From Meghimatium bilineatum (lineage: Eukaryota; Mollusca; Gastropoda; Stylommatophora; Philomycidae): a DNA stretch of 64,000 nt. Below are positions 43,319-55,600 of the stretch, piece after piece. The stretch is from contig CM067306.1 of NCBI GenBank assembly GCA_034231615.1, forward strand, positions 35,670,019 to 35,734,018. The letters run 5' to 3'. The stretch's first letter is position 1; every line of letters begins with the position of its first letter. The notes under the pieces are model-generated. The model did not search any database and was not told where the DNA came from. It worked only from the letters and a program-made list of their open reading frames with translations. The position numbers and the translations under genes are program-made.

Positions 43319-43573
43319 CTAGACTAGCATGTCCATCTCGAGACTAACAAGAATTGAACCAGTCCGTTCAACGGCACCAAATCGCCTAGCAACTATTGAA
43401 CACGCGTTCTTCCGTACTTGACTAACCGCATCTCCAAAAAAAGATGCAATTTCATCAAGCCTTTCAAACCGTGCACACAAAGTCACCAGAACGGACCGAT
43501 CAAGACAAGGACTATTACAACAACAACAAACATCCAGTACAGGTATTGAAATATCCTCAGTAACAACAAACAT
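43319..43573 (-). other. Unassigned 84-codon open frame
   Basis: Contains VCCCCNSPCLDRSVLVTLCA and RFERLDEIASFFGDAVSQVR. The composition is more coding-like than its surroundings, but there is no recognisable family, and no splice or promoter context. It overlaps a B-box-like motif (43350-43360). Could be a remnant of a mobile element. Confidence 0.25.
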
Positions 43574-43599
43574 ATAACATAATATCCGTATTAGTTATA

Positions 43600-44150
43600 C
43601 AAGGGCCGATAGGTCTTCTTGTAAACATGGATAACATATATAGACAATACAATTTTGCTTCGAGTAATTGTTTATACAAGTAAATATAAGTGGGAAGCCA
43701 GAGGACAATTTTTAAAAATTCTTGAGACTAACGGGAATTGAACCAGTCCGTTCATCATTGTTGTCTCTTATGTTTTGTTGTTAAAGACCATGTTTGACAT
43801 TGGTAGCACAGGGTTGGAATGAAGATACTTTGGATAAGATGTTTTTTGTTGACATTGGTAGCATTTTGTGTTGCAATAAAGGGGATAATTGACCCAGTAT
43901 TTGATTCGCTTTGCTACAACGAATGTCTATTTCTGTGTCAATCTTTTCATCTGAAGAGTATGCATTGCTGTGTAGACATGTCAAACTGTGAACAAGAAGT
44001 ATAAAAAGATAATTAACTCTGTAAGAAATGTACATCATCATGAGATCCGAAACCTTTGTGGTTGTTGGGGTAATCTAGATTAAGTAGGGTAATCACAATC
44101 CCTCTCCAGATAAAAGGGTTGATTTTGTTTGAGATTTTAGACTAGGGTCT
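43600..44150. other. Intergenic, nothing recognised apart from a short repeat
   Basis: 43724-43754 is a second copy of a 31-base segment at 43340-43370. Confidence 0.45.
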
Positions 44151-44174
44151 TCAGCAAGTGTCAACACAGCAGAG

Positions 44175-44285
44175 ATATGAAGTGGAGTAGTCAATCCCAC
44201 TTGCAACCTCCTTAGTCACCTCAACTTGCATAGTGGGGACAGTGTTACCATTCTTTGCCTCCCTTTTGGGCCCAGGCAAACACAC
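44175..44285 (-). mobile_element. SINE (family 1), 5' part
   Basis: Reverse-oriented TTGCCTCCCTTTTGGGCCCA and AACCTCCTTAGTCACCTCAA match the family's first 100 bases. Confidence 0.65.
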
Positions 44286-44289
44286 ATAC

Positions 44290-45045
44290 ATAATAATATA
44301 CAGTGCATTTATCATGTCTTTGCAGTGTCTAACAGCATGTGCTAGCCCCCATACACTATCCCCTTTTTTTGCATTGTGTAACCAAGATTTATAACTTTTG
44401 CTCACCGCATTCACTTTTTTAGAACTGCATAATATGAACACTTTTTCACTGTGCAGTGTTCATCATTGTTTCATTCAATTATTTTATCATCTTTTCATTA
44501 AACAAAAAAGCAATACAATTTGTTTCCAATCAAGTACTAGAATGATGCTCCACTTATCTATTATACACATCAAACTTTCTGATAATGTGTGTACTACATG
44601 AACATAACAATCATGCATCACATACATAATTACCAGAGAATATCTGACGTGGGCAGTAATAACACAAATATAAAATATGATATATAAGGATGTGTTACAA
44701 AAACTATACTTATTGGTGAAAATGTTTTTTTTCCCTCATGGTACACTATTATTTTTAATGAGTCATCCATCTTGTGGCAGATTACCGGTTTTATATACAT
44801 TAACTCTGTTGAACTCAGATGTGTCAGGCCATTGTTACTAATAACATGACAGTACAACATATCTCTGTTCTTTGGACTACATCATATAGGATGTAATCTA
44901 CTACATGAGAAATCCAACAGAATATGTATTATATAAATATATAATATATTTACAATAAATTTTGTATCAATTTTTTCCCATCTAGTATTGTATTGTTATT
45001 ATTCTGACAAAAGTTTTATACTGAAATGTCAATTTATATATATGC
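44290..45045. other. Intergenic, with one SINE scrap
   Basis: 44812-44905 resembles a SINE tail (CAGATGTGTCAGGCCATTG, CTGTTCTTTGGACTACATCA). The rest is AT-rich and unrecognised. Confidence 0.45.
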
Positions 45046-45049
45046 ATAC

Positions 45050-45385
45050 TTAATATATGAAACATGGACACTTAATAAATCAGTGGCAATGAAAAGTGTT
45101 GCCTTCAAAATTAGATGCCATAGGAGGATTTTGAGAGTACCATAGATAGCAAAAAGATGAATCAAGACACTAGTGATAAGAACATTTAATGTTGAAAAGG
45201 GAAACCCTTAACAAAAAAACTGAGGTTTTTTGGCCATATAAAAAGATTATGACAGCATGGAATAATTAATAATGGAATGTATGATGATTGGTAACAAGGG
45301 TGGTATGTAACACAGGTCAACTTGCCAAGAATCATGGGGAGTTCAGAACATCCATATGAGACTATGTTCTGGAAAGAATATGTCA
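45050..45385 (+). mobile_element. LINE ORF2 tail, decayed
   Basis: TWTLNKSVAMKSVAFKIRCH, then RRILRVP and [11 protein letters not shown]-like sequence with stops. Confidence 0.65.
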
Positions 45386-45436
45386 CTTGAATAAAATAAT
45401 TGTGTATAAAACATCCTTGGTAATCTGATATTTATA

Positions 45437-45594
45437 TCTTCTTCTTCGACGCTCAAACTTCTACTAGATAGCTCTTGTAGCAGGACAATGGTCCTACTAT
45501 ATTTCCAGCAAGATGTAGTCCATATAATGGAAAATGTATTGTGTTACCATTTTATTTGTGTCAATGGCCCAACACATTCGTCTTTGGTGAGGAT
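45437..45594 (-). mobile_element. SINE-like repeat (family 2)
   Basis: CTTCTTCTTCGACGCTCAAA, TCCTACTATATTTCCAGCAA, ACCATTTTATTTGTGTCAAT and TTCGTCTTTGGTGA. Confidence 0.7.
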
Positions 45595-45599
45595 ATTTA

Positions 45600-46205
45600 T
45601 ATATTTATTTAATGTCACAAATACAGTTGCGTGCTGTAATTATGTGATTAGAATAATACTTGATGGGATGGTGCAGGTATGATAAAATAAAAGCAGACCA
45701 GAATATGATGGAGACAAGACATCGAAGGCCATCTGAAAATGATACTTGTAGCGACTGTAAGAGTAGCTCAAGAGGGGGATAACATATAAGGAAGACTGTT
45801 ATGATGGCTACATCTTTGCATGGATGTGTTACTTGGTGATGATGATGATGATGACAAATTGTGTGATAAAATGTTTAGACTAAAATATATAATCCAATAC
45901 ATTGACCATGTAGCAGATAATTCATCATGTGGACACACCAACCAGAGTTTATGTCCATCAACAAGTGATGTGACCATTTATTACAATGCATTTTATGAAA
46001 TTCAATTAAATTTAGGTCTTTGTCTACAAATTTATACGCCTAATAAGCTTTTCGTAGACAAGCTGGGTTATGGTATGATCATGTTAGATGGCATTTGATC
46101 TGTCTTTCTGGCTACTCTTTTCATGAGATGATGGTTCCTTTTTTGACTGTAGAGCGCTATGTAGCTCTATTTCATGCAACGTCTATGCATTATGGCTTAT
46201 GTCAA
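45600..46205. other. Intergenic, nothing recognised
   Basis: A 92-codon frame at 45820-46098 has no recognisable domain or splice context; it begins with a GAT-repeat-coded Asp run. Confidence 0.45.
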
Positions 46206-46209
46206 AGGC

Positions 46210-46432
46210 TTTTAGTGAGGTCTTTGAGTTCTTATAGTGCTTCTTTGGCCATCTTGAGAATTCATGCCCATCTCACTATAAAGGAGGATCTTTGGTAGTG
46301 ATCTGACATACATACATGACCTCCCAACAAATCTGTGACTGACTGCACCAGAAGTGTCAGTATTAAGGACAGCAGCTCTGTCTAGGACAGTTATATCTAG
46401 AATCTTATTTTGCCATCTGATGTTCATCACCT
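46210..46432 (-). mobile_element. LINE ORF2 tail
   Basis: NIRWQNKILDITVLDRAAVL, then SLPKILLYSEM matches the IKWQDRVTNxEVLxRAG...RLPKxxLYxEL end of many LINEs. Confidence 0.7.
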
Positions 46433-46439
46433 AGAACAT

Positions 46440-47040
46440 AGTTTATGTTGTCCACAACATGTGGTAAACCTGTTGACCAAGCAACAAATATTTCATTGTG
46501 CACATATTAACCAAATTATATGTAGTTTTTCCAAACATTCACTTTATAAAAATTGTAAATAAAATTATTTTACATGGAAAGACTTGGTAAACATATGTAC
46601 ATGTATGTTGTTTATTTTACCGTGTGTAAATATTGTGTCCGAAGGCTGAGGAAGTAGTGTGAGGATTTCAGAATCCAAACATGATATTGACCTTTTGACA
46701 TTTTTAAGATGGTCAGGAAGCAGGTGACTGTAAATTTCCAAGACAACACATATGTCCTATGTTTCCTATAACTACCTGCTCAGGCAGGTTTTATTGAGAA
46801 AGTGCCTTGTCCATTTCCACTCTCAGCTCTGTTGATTAGTTCCAAAGTTAAAGCAATGCCAATACACTTGGAGACACGCAGAACTACAGATGGTTTAATA
46901 TATCATCGACTGCTTTAGGACCGTCCTCCTAATTTTCTGTAGGAGTTTACTCCCTTAACTAACCCATTTGGCAGCGAGTGAAGAAGTAAAACATAGACAA
47001 AAGTTTGGAATTGAGACATACAGTGACAATAATTTTTTCA
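46440..47040. other. Intergenic, nothing recognised
   Basis: No gene, array or transposon protein seen. Confidence 0.5.
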
Positions 47041-47044
47041 CTGG

Positions 47045-47160
47045 TGATAGGGTGACAGTCTATCCCCCAACTTTCCTTATTCGTCTCCTAAGACATGCCT
47101 GAAAAGAAGATAGTGATCCTATTCTTTGCACCCTGAACTAGAAGTCCAGTACCCTGTTGA
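47045..47160 (-). mobile_element. Short interspersed repeat, second copy
   Basis: Reverse complement matches 5870-5985 (TCCCCCAACTTTCC, TCGTCTCCTAAGACATGCCT, CCTATTCTTTGCACCCTGAA). Confidence 0.45.
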
Positions 47161-47395
47161 CACATGAGCAAAAATCACAACATGTGGAGTTGAAAATAAA
47201 CTAAAGTGAGGTTAACCATTCAGAAAGCAATGGCAATTTACTTAACATAAATTTTGCTCATAAAACAACTACAACAAAAACTATTGGATCCTGAATGAGA
47301 CCAACAATCTTGTACAATTTTGCTACAACATCATGAGCAATTTCTGCATTTAAGGTTGACTACAACATGCCTCTAATATCCTTTACTTACAAGAT

Positions 47396-47538
47396 CATTC
47401 ATAACAAATCTGTACATCTATGGTACTAGCCAAAACCACAAATACAAGATCATTCATAACAGATCTGTACATCTATGGTACTAGCCAAAACCACAAATAC
47501 AAGATCATTCATAACAGATCTGTACATCTATGGTACCA
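47396..47538. repeat. 56-bp minisatellite
   Basis: Two and a half units of ACAAGATCATTCATAACAGA, TCTGTACATCTATGGTACTA and GCCAAAACCACAAAT. Confidence 0.95.
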
Positions 47539-47575
47539 GCTTTAAAACAACTGAACACTTATTGCTTTACATATC

Positions 47576-47740
47576 TTCTTGTTCTTCTTCAGTATTCATT
47601 CATAAACTCCAGCTAGCTTTTTCATAGCAGGAAAATTATCCTTCTAGATTTCCAGTAAGATGTTTCCAGAAAATGGAAATGCTTTGTACACCGTTTTAAT
47701 TTTGCAATAGCCCAGCACATCCATCTTCGGCAGAGCTCAA
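47576..47740 (-). mobile_element. SINE-like repeat (family 2)
   Basis: CTTCTTGTTCTTCTTCAGTA, TTCTAGATTTCCAGTAAGAT and ACATCCATCTTCGGCAGA. Confidence 0.72.
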
Positions 47741-47744
47741 AATA

Positions 47745-49250
47745 TAAAGAATTGAGAAGCAATCTGCCCCGTCTCCTTTCAACAAAATTGTATAGCAATA
47801 CTGGGAGCTTTGTATTGATTTCTAAATTTGTCAGAGTGAAAGTCCAAGAGTGAACAGATTTCATTAACAGTACTTGAAAAATAAGCACAAATTTAAAACA
47901 ATCTACATAATAGCTTTTAGAAAAATAACTGCATACAATTTTTAAATGATGGTCTTCCTATAGCATAAAATACTGTATGTAGTGTGTGCAGTGTTCATGT
48001 TAATGAACCAACCTTATAGCACTACAAGTAAAATCAATAGGTGCTGAGTTTCCTCTAATAGATATACTTATCTGCTGATAAAGACCAGCATATATTGGTC
48101 TGTCTGAGTTTCATTATTGTCACTTCTGTTAATTAGCCAACCTTCGTTGTATATCTCATTTAAGAACCGTTATCAAGTGCCATGCCGAGTTGTGTTGGTG
48201 ATCTTGTTTCTCCAAAACTTCTTGTCTCTTGTTAATAAGTGAAAAATCTGGGCACTTATAGACATGTCTGGTGGAAATATTGGCACTCGTGGACTTGTAT
48301 GGTTGAGATCTGGGTACTCATGGACAAGTCTGTGCACAAAGGTAATAATCAACATACCTAAACCTATGGTTAGGTGCAGATAGCATGAGCTCTCAAGGTA
48401 GCCAAAAGTGCTACAAGCACTCATTACAGATCTCACTGAAAACATTTGAAATAAACCATGACACTTTGGAAAATGATGCATAAAATAGAGTTACATGGCA
48501 CACTGAAAAAAAGGTGCCCCATTATGTAAAAAAGGGAGAAATTCAGCAACAGTATCAACAGTAGAGACTAGTTAGAAAGTGCAGGTTGAAAAACAGAGAA
48601 AGTGCTAATCGAATGCCAAAACTATCAAAGGACCTTTGAGGCCACCATAAATCTTATCACTCACCTATGAATTTTTATACATAACCATAACTGAATTACA
48701 TAAAGTTAATGTAACAAATGGTCACCATCTCTTATGATGGATGAAAAACACACCTAGCACACTAGTTTATGTACACATTTCTCCTTCCTGACTCATTGTT
48801 CTCACATTCTTCCATCATCTCTTGTGATGGACAAACATAACTTAAACCTATCACATTGGTTTATGTACACAGTTATTTGATAAAACATAGTCACAGGAAA
48901 TTATTGAAAGAATAAAAAGGTAGGCCCAAATGTGATAGAACCAAATGTTTCACATCCAAATAATGCAATTGGTAATTAAAAAAACAATATTGTTGACAAC
49001 AATTTTGTCAAAACACCCTCCCATTGTCAATAAGTCAAAACATTTCAGACAAAATTGTTGAAGTAATTTATGGGCAGCCCCTTTGATGATGAAGACTTAG
49101 AAGATTTTAGAATAATATTAACGTTCAGAGAATAAAAACAACTTCTAGGTCTAAAGTTGCACCTAAAACATTCCAGCATAGGATTACATCAGTTGTAAAT
49201 TACATCAGAACTAAATGTAATAGTATTTCTCTGACACTACAGATCTAAGT
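47745..49250. other. Intergenic region downstream of chitin synthase, nothing recognised
   Basis: AT-rich. A short duplicated phrase (TTTATGTACACATT / TTTATGTACACAGT) near 48768 and 48860. No exon seen. Confidence 0.5.
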
Positions 49251-49254
49251 ATGT

Positions 49255-49260
49255 TTTAAT
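49255..49260 (-). promoter_or_regulatory. CHS: Possible chitin synthase poly(A) signal (ATTAAA)
   Basis: ATTAAA on the - strand, 30 bases past the stop. It would give a very short 3' UTR. No AATAAA is obvious close by on this strand. Weak. Confidence 0.2.
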
Positions 49261-49289
49261 GCAGTCTCCTGAACACTTAATTTCAGACA

Positions 49290-49643
49290 CTACAAAGCAG
49301 AGTCCTCTTCATTATTATCATCACTGTCACTAGATCTCACAAACATATGAAAGTCACCATTTCCCATCTCTTTTGAATGATCTTGTCTCTGCCTCTGCCG
49401 CCTCGGAACAGATGAACGAGGGTGGTTAAAACTGACAGCTTTCTTCATTATTGTTGCTTTTCTCGCAATAGTTTTTCTCAGCTTATCATCGGTAGCAGCT
49501 ACCCTGGAGATGGCTTCAATTGGGTCTTCGGTGTCTCCATCAGAGAAAGCCCGTCTGGTTTTCTTAGGTCCCGATGTCTGTGAAAGTTGTGTAGTAAATT
49601 GTTGTTTCTCTGACATTTCCTCATCCGCAAATTTTGTAAAAAT
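49290..49643 (-). CDS. CHS: Chitin synthase terminal exon
   Basis: Acceptor TTAATGTTTCAG; 117 codons then TAG at 49292-49290. It begins IFTKFADEEMSEKQQ, is rich in charged residues (PRRQRQRQ) and ends DSDDNNEEDSAL. The tail is low-complexity and not conserved enough to identify by itself. It is assigned by phase and by the lack of any other downstream exon. Confidence 0.75.
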   Translation of the reverse strand: MFTKFADEEMSEKQQFTTQLSQTSGPKKTRRAFSDGDTEDPIEAISRVAATDDKLRKTIARKATIMKKAVSFNHPRSSVPRRQRQRQDHSKEMGNGDFHMFVRSSDSDDNNEEDSAL

Positions 49644-52600
49644 CTGAAACATTAAAAATAATCAATTTCAACAATATCACTAAAATCATGTTATATTGAT
49701 AATTATGCTGAAGATAAGAGATTTCTGTTATCAATTGGATCAATATCACTAAAATTATTTTATATATAAACTAGCTGAATACAGAAAACATTTCTGTTAA
49801 AACCAACTTGGGCTAATCATTAATACTTTAACTCTTCATCCATAGCTGTCAACTTGCCAACTAGTACGGATTTACCGTATTGATACGGGTTTCAGGTACA
49901 CAACAAAAAAATCCCAATTTTTTTAAAAGACAGGTCATTTGGTGTTTGGTTATATGGTGGCAACTGAGTCATCGTCCGTGAAATCATCCTTAACACTGGC
50001 AACAAGGTCAACCCACTCTTCATCTGCTGGGAATAGGCGAGGGGTCGCCAGATCCAGAAATACACCTCATCCTCGTGGGTTCGCCAGACAAGGAGCCACC
50101 AGAGAAAGAAATTCAGCTCGTTCTTCACGTCCCACGGGTGGCGTCAGACGTCTCTTCCCCTAGCGGTAGAGTAGAGACACGATCTGACATCTACAAAATC
50201 TGCTCTGGATTCTGTCTCCACCGCTTCTCATACCCAGCAGCAACAAAAGCAGCTTCAGTATCCTCCCTCAGTTGTTTATACATGACCGATCATCCCTCCT
50301 GCGGCGCCCCTAATCTAAGTGTGGGATGATCCTTCGCTATAGCCAGACGTACTCTGTTGTGAACCGTGGCTGTGCAAGCATCAACTATTCTTCTGCCCCC
50401 ATCTGCAGTACTCTAAGCTTGCGCATATTATCTCAGTGTGCTAGCTTATAGTAACCACAAGCCAGGCACATGTGGTAGACGTTTGTAACACCCCTCCCAC
50501 ACCCAATACACGGGAACTCTCTGCAGAGGTTCCCATCCCTCTCCGCAGGATGCGTAGATGCACCAACAATAATCATCCATTTAGCTCTTACCACAGAGCT
50601 CTATGGAGCTGAAGGTCAGCCACCGGCATGTATTTTGCCCTTCATTGCATGACTGATGTATCCATGCATCACATTTCTAATAGAAAATACCCCTGGCGTA
50701 TCCCCAGCCTGTTCACGCAATGTGACATCAAAGGATCTCGACCCAGAGGTTAGTCGTGTCTGCTGCCCCCGAGAGGGGCAATAAAGCTATATGTAAAGCT
50801 ATCTGGCACATCTCGAGCGAGTCTATGCACATGCACTGCACTCCTCTGCTGCATTAATTCCTTTTGACTTGGTCTATCCACCATGTCTGCTAAGGGGCTG
50901 GCAGAACCGAGCCGGGGAGGCTTAAAAACCCTTTTGTCTTTGTCCACCATGTCTTCTAAGGGGTGTATGGGACTATCCACCACCGGATTCACTTGTATCA
51001 TTTTGACTTTGGCTAACTTGGGATGTCGTATGTGTCATGTTAGGAGGGATACCTCAGAGGTGGTTGGGGCGGCGGTGACCTGGGGAAACATCATTTTGTT
51101 CTATCCAATATATCAATGATATCAAGGTGATATACAAGGCCCTAAATTTACAGACTGTGAAATTCATGGTAACTGGGGATTCACTCCAGGAGGGGGGAGA
51201 TTCTGGGGCTAGTTGTGTCACCCAGGATATAGCTGGAACCATGTGCAAGATACGGATAGCTGGGTTCCGGAGGCCACAGCCTGTTTGCGCAATGTGACAT
51301 CGAAGGATGAGACCCAGAGGCTAGTCGTGTCTGATGTCCGGGAGAGCCAGCTATCTGACACGTCTCGAGCGAGTCTATGCAGCCTGGCCTAGCCTCTTTC
51401 ACACGAATGTATTGTCGAAGATTGAGACCCAGAGGTTAACTGGGAGGCTCCCACGTGGCGGGGGAACCCACACCTGACTGACCTGGTGCATTCACTCTCC
51501 CTCCCTGATGTGACATAGAAGGATGAGACCCAGAGGATAATGTGTTTGCTGCCCCCGGGGGCCATGTCTCGAGCGAGTCTATGTGCATGCACTGCACCTC
51601 TCTGCTGCGACGAGCTGGGAGGCTTCACACGCAAGCTGGGAGGCTCCCACATGCAGCAATAAAAGTATGCTTGCCCCCCCCCTCCTGCTGCTGAAACACT
51701 TGGCTTATACACTGTGCGATTTATACATGATAAAATTTAGTAGATGGAATGTTGTACATTTATCCAGTACCTTTGTGAACTGTTCATCCAAAGTTTTCCG
51801 TGATGTATTTCTGGAAGCTGCTCTTTTTATTGTTTTCCTGGAATTTAACCTCTGCCATTTCTCTTTTTCTCTTTGTGTTGTTTTCTTCTCCAAGTCTGTT
51901 TCAGTGACTGCAACAAAATATATGTAGTGAGAAAGATAAACATGGTACAGGTAAATATGAGACAGCTAAACATGGGACAGGTAAATATGAGATAGGTAAA
52001 CATGGGATAGGTAAATATGGAAAGATATTTTAATCAACCTGGAGCGCCAATAAAAATAGCCTGACGGGCCAGATTTGACCCACCCATGAATTGAAAGCAA
52101 TATTACCAACTAACTCAGCATCCCAAAAAATTAACTAAAAGCACTGTATCTATTATTAGCATCTTCAAATCAATAATCTTTAATGAAGATATTTAGAATG
52201 CATGTTTTCACATCACTATAGCATTTACAAGCATTACTTAAAACAGAAATGGTACATTCAGAATGGTACATAGGCATTTGTTTTCAGAGGAGTCTAGTCT
52301 CTTATCTGTGGCTAATAATAATAATAACAATGATAATAATAATAACAATAATAATAATAACAATAATAATAAGACCCATAACCTGTTAGGGTTGTCAGGA
52401 TGCCACACTGATATATCAGCACAAAAAAGCTATTCAAACAATATCCTCAGCCATTCGGAGGAGTGTAGAAAAATCACATCCAGATTATTCCTTGATGTTA
52501 TCAATCAATGATTTTCTGTCCATATCTCCTCCATCCACCCTCGATTATTCCTTGCAAAATAATTTTGGAAAGTGAGTCATATCCCGTTACATGTGCAAAC

Positions 52601-55600
52601 AAATTTACATTGTTTCAACACTGCCAAAAGTGATTCTTGATAACCTGCAAGTTTGTTTATTTGCTGCCTGACAAATATATTTGCCTTGTGTTCTATAGAA
52701 CTAATTCCTAACAAATGTCTGTAGCACTTGTTTTCAAAAGAATATTTTCAACTCATCAATAGCAGTAGAGGAATGAGTAAATTTGTGCATAGCAGCTAAA
52801 GGTTTAACCAGTATCTTCATACTAGCAGCTAAAGGTTTAACCAGTACCTTCATACTAGCAGCTAATGGTTTAACCAGTATCTTCATACTAGAAGCTAAAG
52901 GCATAACTACTAAACTACTATCTTTGGTTTATTATGGGAAGCAGTGACCAAGTTTCAACTTTTTAATATTATGTGTTGTTTTTTTCATTCAGTTTTTATA
53001 TCTCGCTGAAATCAGATTACAATGTTGATAGATCTACATCAATGTACTGAGAGAGAGCCCCCCCCCCACCTCACAGGATCATCCAAAGGGTGGGGCTCTC
53101 AGTGTGTAGTGGATAGATCACTGAATCTGCTAAAAATACTACTGTCGAATGCATCTTTATCAATATTTCGTTTCGTTACATAATGTTCATTAATGTTTTA
53201 TTAAAAAGTGGCCACTGATGCTTGTTAAGTACTCTATCTTCATACTAGAAGCTAAAGGTTTAATCACTATATTCATACTAACCCAAATCTGATTGCTCCA
53301 CTATCATCATACCATCTACAATTTCCTCTGGAGCTTTCACCTTCTGCATCTCCTTGACCCAGTCCACAAAAACAGCAGGAGTCAGACTGGAAGTTTTACC
53401 TGTCAGGGACCCTGTAATGAGTCAGTAAAAAAAAATTTAATTCATAAGAATGATAGAACAGGAATTAATTTTGGGGACATCTTCCTTTACTTTCATGGAT
53501 TTATTCTGTACCCATTTTCTGAGGCTTGGTCAACAATCTTCTTCCTCATTTCTTTTAGTTTCCCATGGAACATAAGGCTGCAACTGTTTCCCTCTAATGA
53601 CTTCTGTGCTGAATCATCATTTTCAATTTTCCCGAGGAGGTCCCAATTGATTTGGTTTCTTCATCTACTGCCTTTCTCCTTCCTCTTTTTTCCGTTAGTT
53701 CCCATCCAGCGCCTGTCTGGTTATTTTGTCAGGATTTTTTCTGATGATGTGTTTTATCCATCTCCATTTTCCACTGTATTATCTTTTACCTGACACTGTT
53801 GTGTTCTCTTCCACAGCTCATCATTTGATATCAACTGGTCATCTAATGTAAAATAGATGATAAAGACATAGGCTATTGATAGTGTCAAAAACTAAACCAT
53901 TTGTCGCCCATGTGTTGCTGAGACCCAAATGGAGAGTAAAGAATAGCAACACTGTTTGCCTTCCATGAAAGTCATATGAAGTGACTAAGGAGGTTTTGGG
54001 ATGGAGTTTCATCCCATATAGGGGCAAAGTAACCCAGAAGCTATGTTGAAGTTGGATGTGTCATACTAAAAGGCGCAGATATCACAGTTAAGCTGTAAAC
54101 CACAACACAACTCATTCTGCTCTCTAGACTACATTATATTAACCTCAAGGAGTCTGAGATTGATCACCAAGAAGAAATCATGTGTAATTCAAATGTTCCT
54201 CTCAATTCTAAATGGATCCATGGGCTACCAAGCAAAAAAGCCACTATACTACCATGCCCTCAAACTAAAAAACAATCAATGAGTAGATAAGATAAGAATG
54301 TATATACCTCTCATCTTGGAACTAGCAATGTCTTTAACACTAGCTACTGCTGCGATATGAAGAAACGTGGAGATTCTGTGAACCATCATAGCAAAGAACT
54401 GTATGACCAATACAATACCAAACACCAGCATAAACGCCAAAGAAATGGGTTCAAATCCTTCACTCCTAAAACCCTGAAAAGAAAATTTGTTATACATTTT
54501 AAAATTTGTTATAGACTACGTTTTAAAATTTTTTTATACATTTTAAAATCTGCAGGGTATATGTAAGATCATATAAATGTTCTTATAGTCCATGTGGTGT
54601 GACATTGGTTATCAATCTTTTCACAGAATTATGTTTCATGTGCTGTCAATTATTTACGATACTGATGTTCTTCCATACCGCATACTTGGCTGTCTCGCAT
54701 CTTCTCTCTTGGTCTTCAACTTGTCTGTTGTCCCTATGTGCTCCATCTTTCCTCTTTTCATGATGTATCCACAAAATGTGGACTGTTTCTGATGCGAATG
54801 TGTAGCTCTCTTTTGAATTAGCTTATTTTAAGATATCTTCATTATACTTTTCATCATAACAATCTTCTATAGAACACATCTCTACTGTCTCTATATAGTC
54901 TTTCATCATTCTGTTGATTGTCCAAGATTTACTTCCATACCTAAGAATTTGTTCTATACACATTCTAAGAATTTGTTCTATACACATTCTAAGAATTTAG
55001 ATAGATGTAGAGCAGTTATCTTGTTTGACTTGAAGTGCCTGCTTCGAAAGAATGTGAAAACAACAAGTATCAGTTATGAATGAATGATATCTATAACATT
55101 TTCCAACTTCTGGAATATTACATTGCCGGACACTCTTGCGTTTATAATAATGAGATAGTTGTCAGACAAGCATCTTCCAAAAAAGACTGTTCTATAGTTA
55201 AACTGTGTAGGTAAAGTTTCTAGTAGAGGCTAGAAAAGACGTTTAAAAAAACTATGTGAAAGATCTCTCAAGCACCACAGGATTGACTTAAGTTCTAGGT
55301 TAACCACAGCTTATGACTGTCCAGCCTGACAGTGTCAGATCAGTGCATGTATTAAGAGCTTTGAACAGAGTAACACACTGCATGTGACTCAAAAGACACA
55401 ACGATGAAAGGAGAGATCAGACTGTTTTTCTTCATTTCAAGACCTACTACATTTCTTCTCACAATGCATTATGTTTTTCAAAATCCAGATTATTAGACTC
55501 TGCCAACTCATCTGAGAACTCAAACATATACTTCAAGAGTGTTCTGAGCATGAAACGCTGAGGCAGACATATTGGCCAGAGGAAACAACACTGGAATCAA

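Noticed and set aside
49939-50163. 74-codon Ser/Arg-rich + strand frame
   Set aside because: Edge of the GC-rich repeated block; no domain, start context or splice support.
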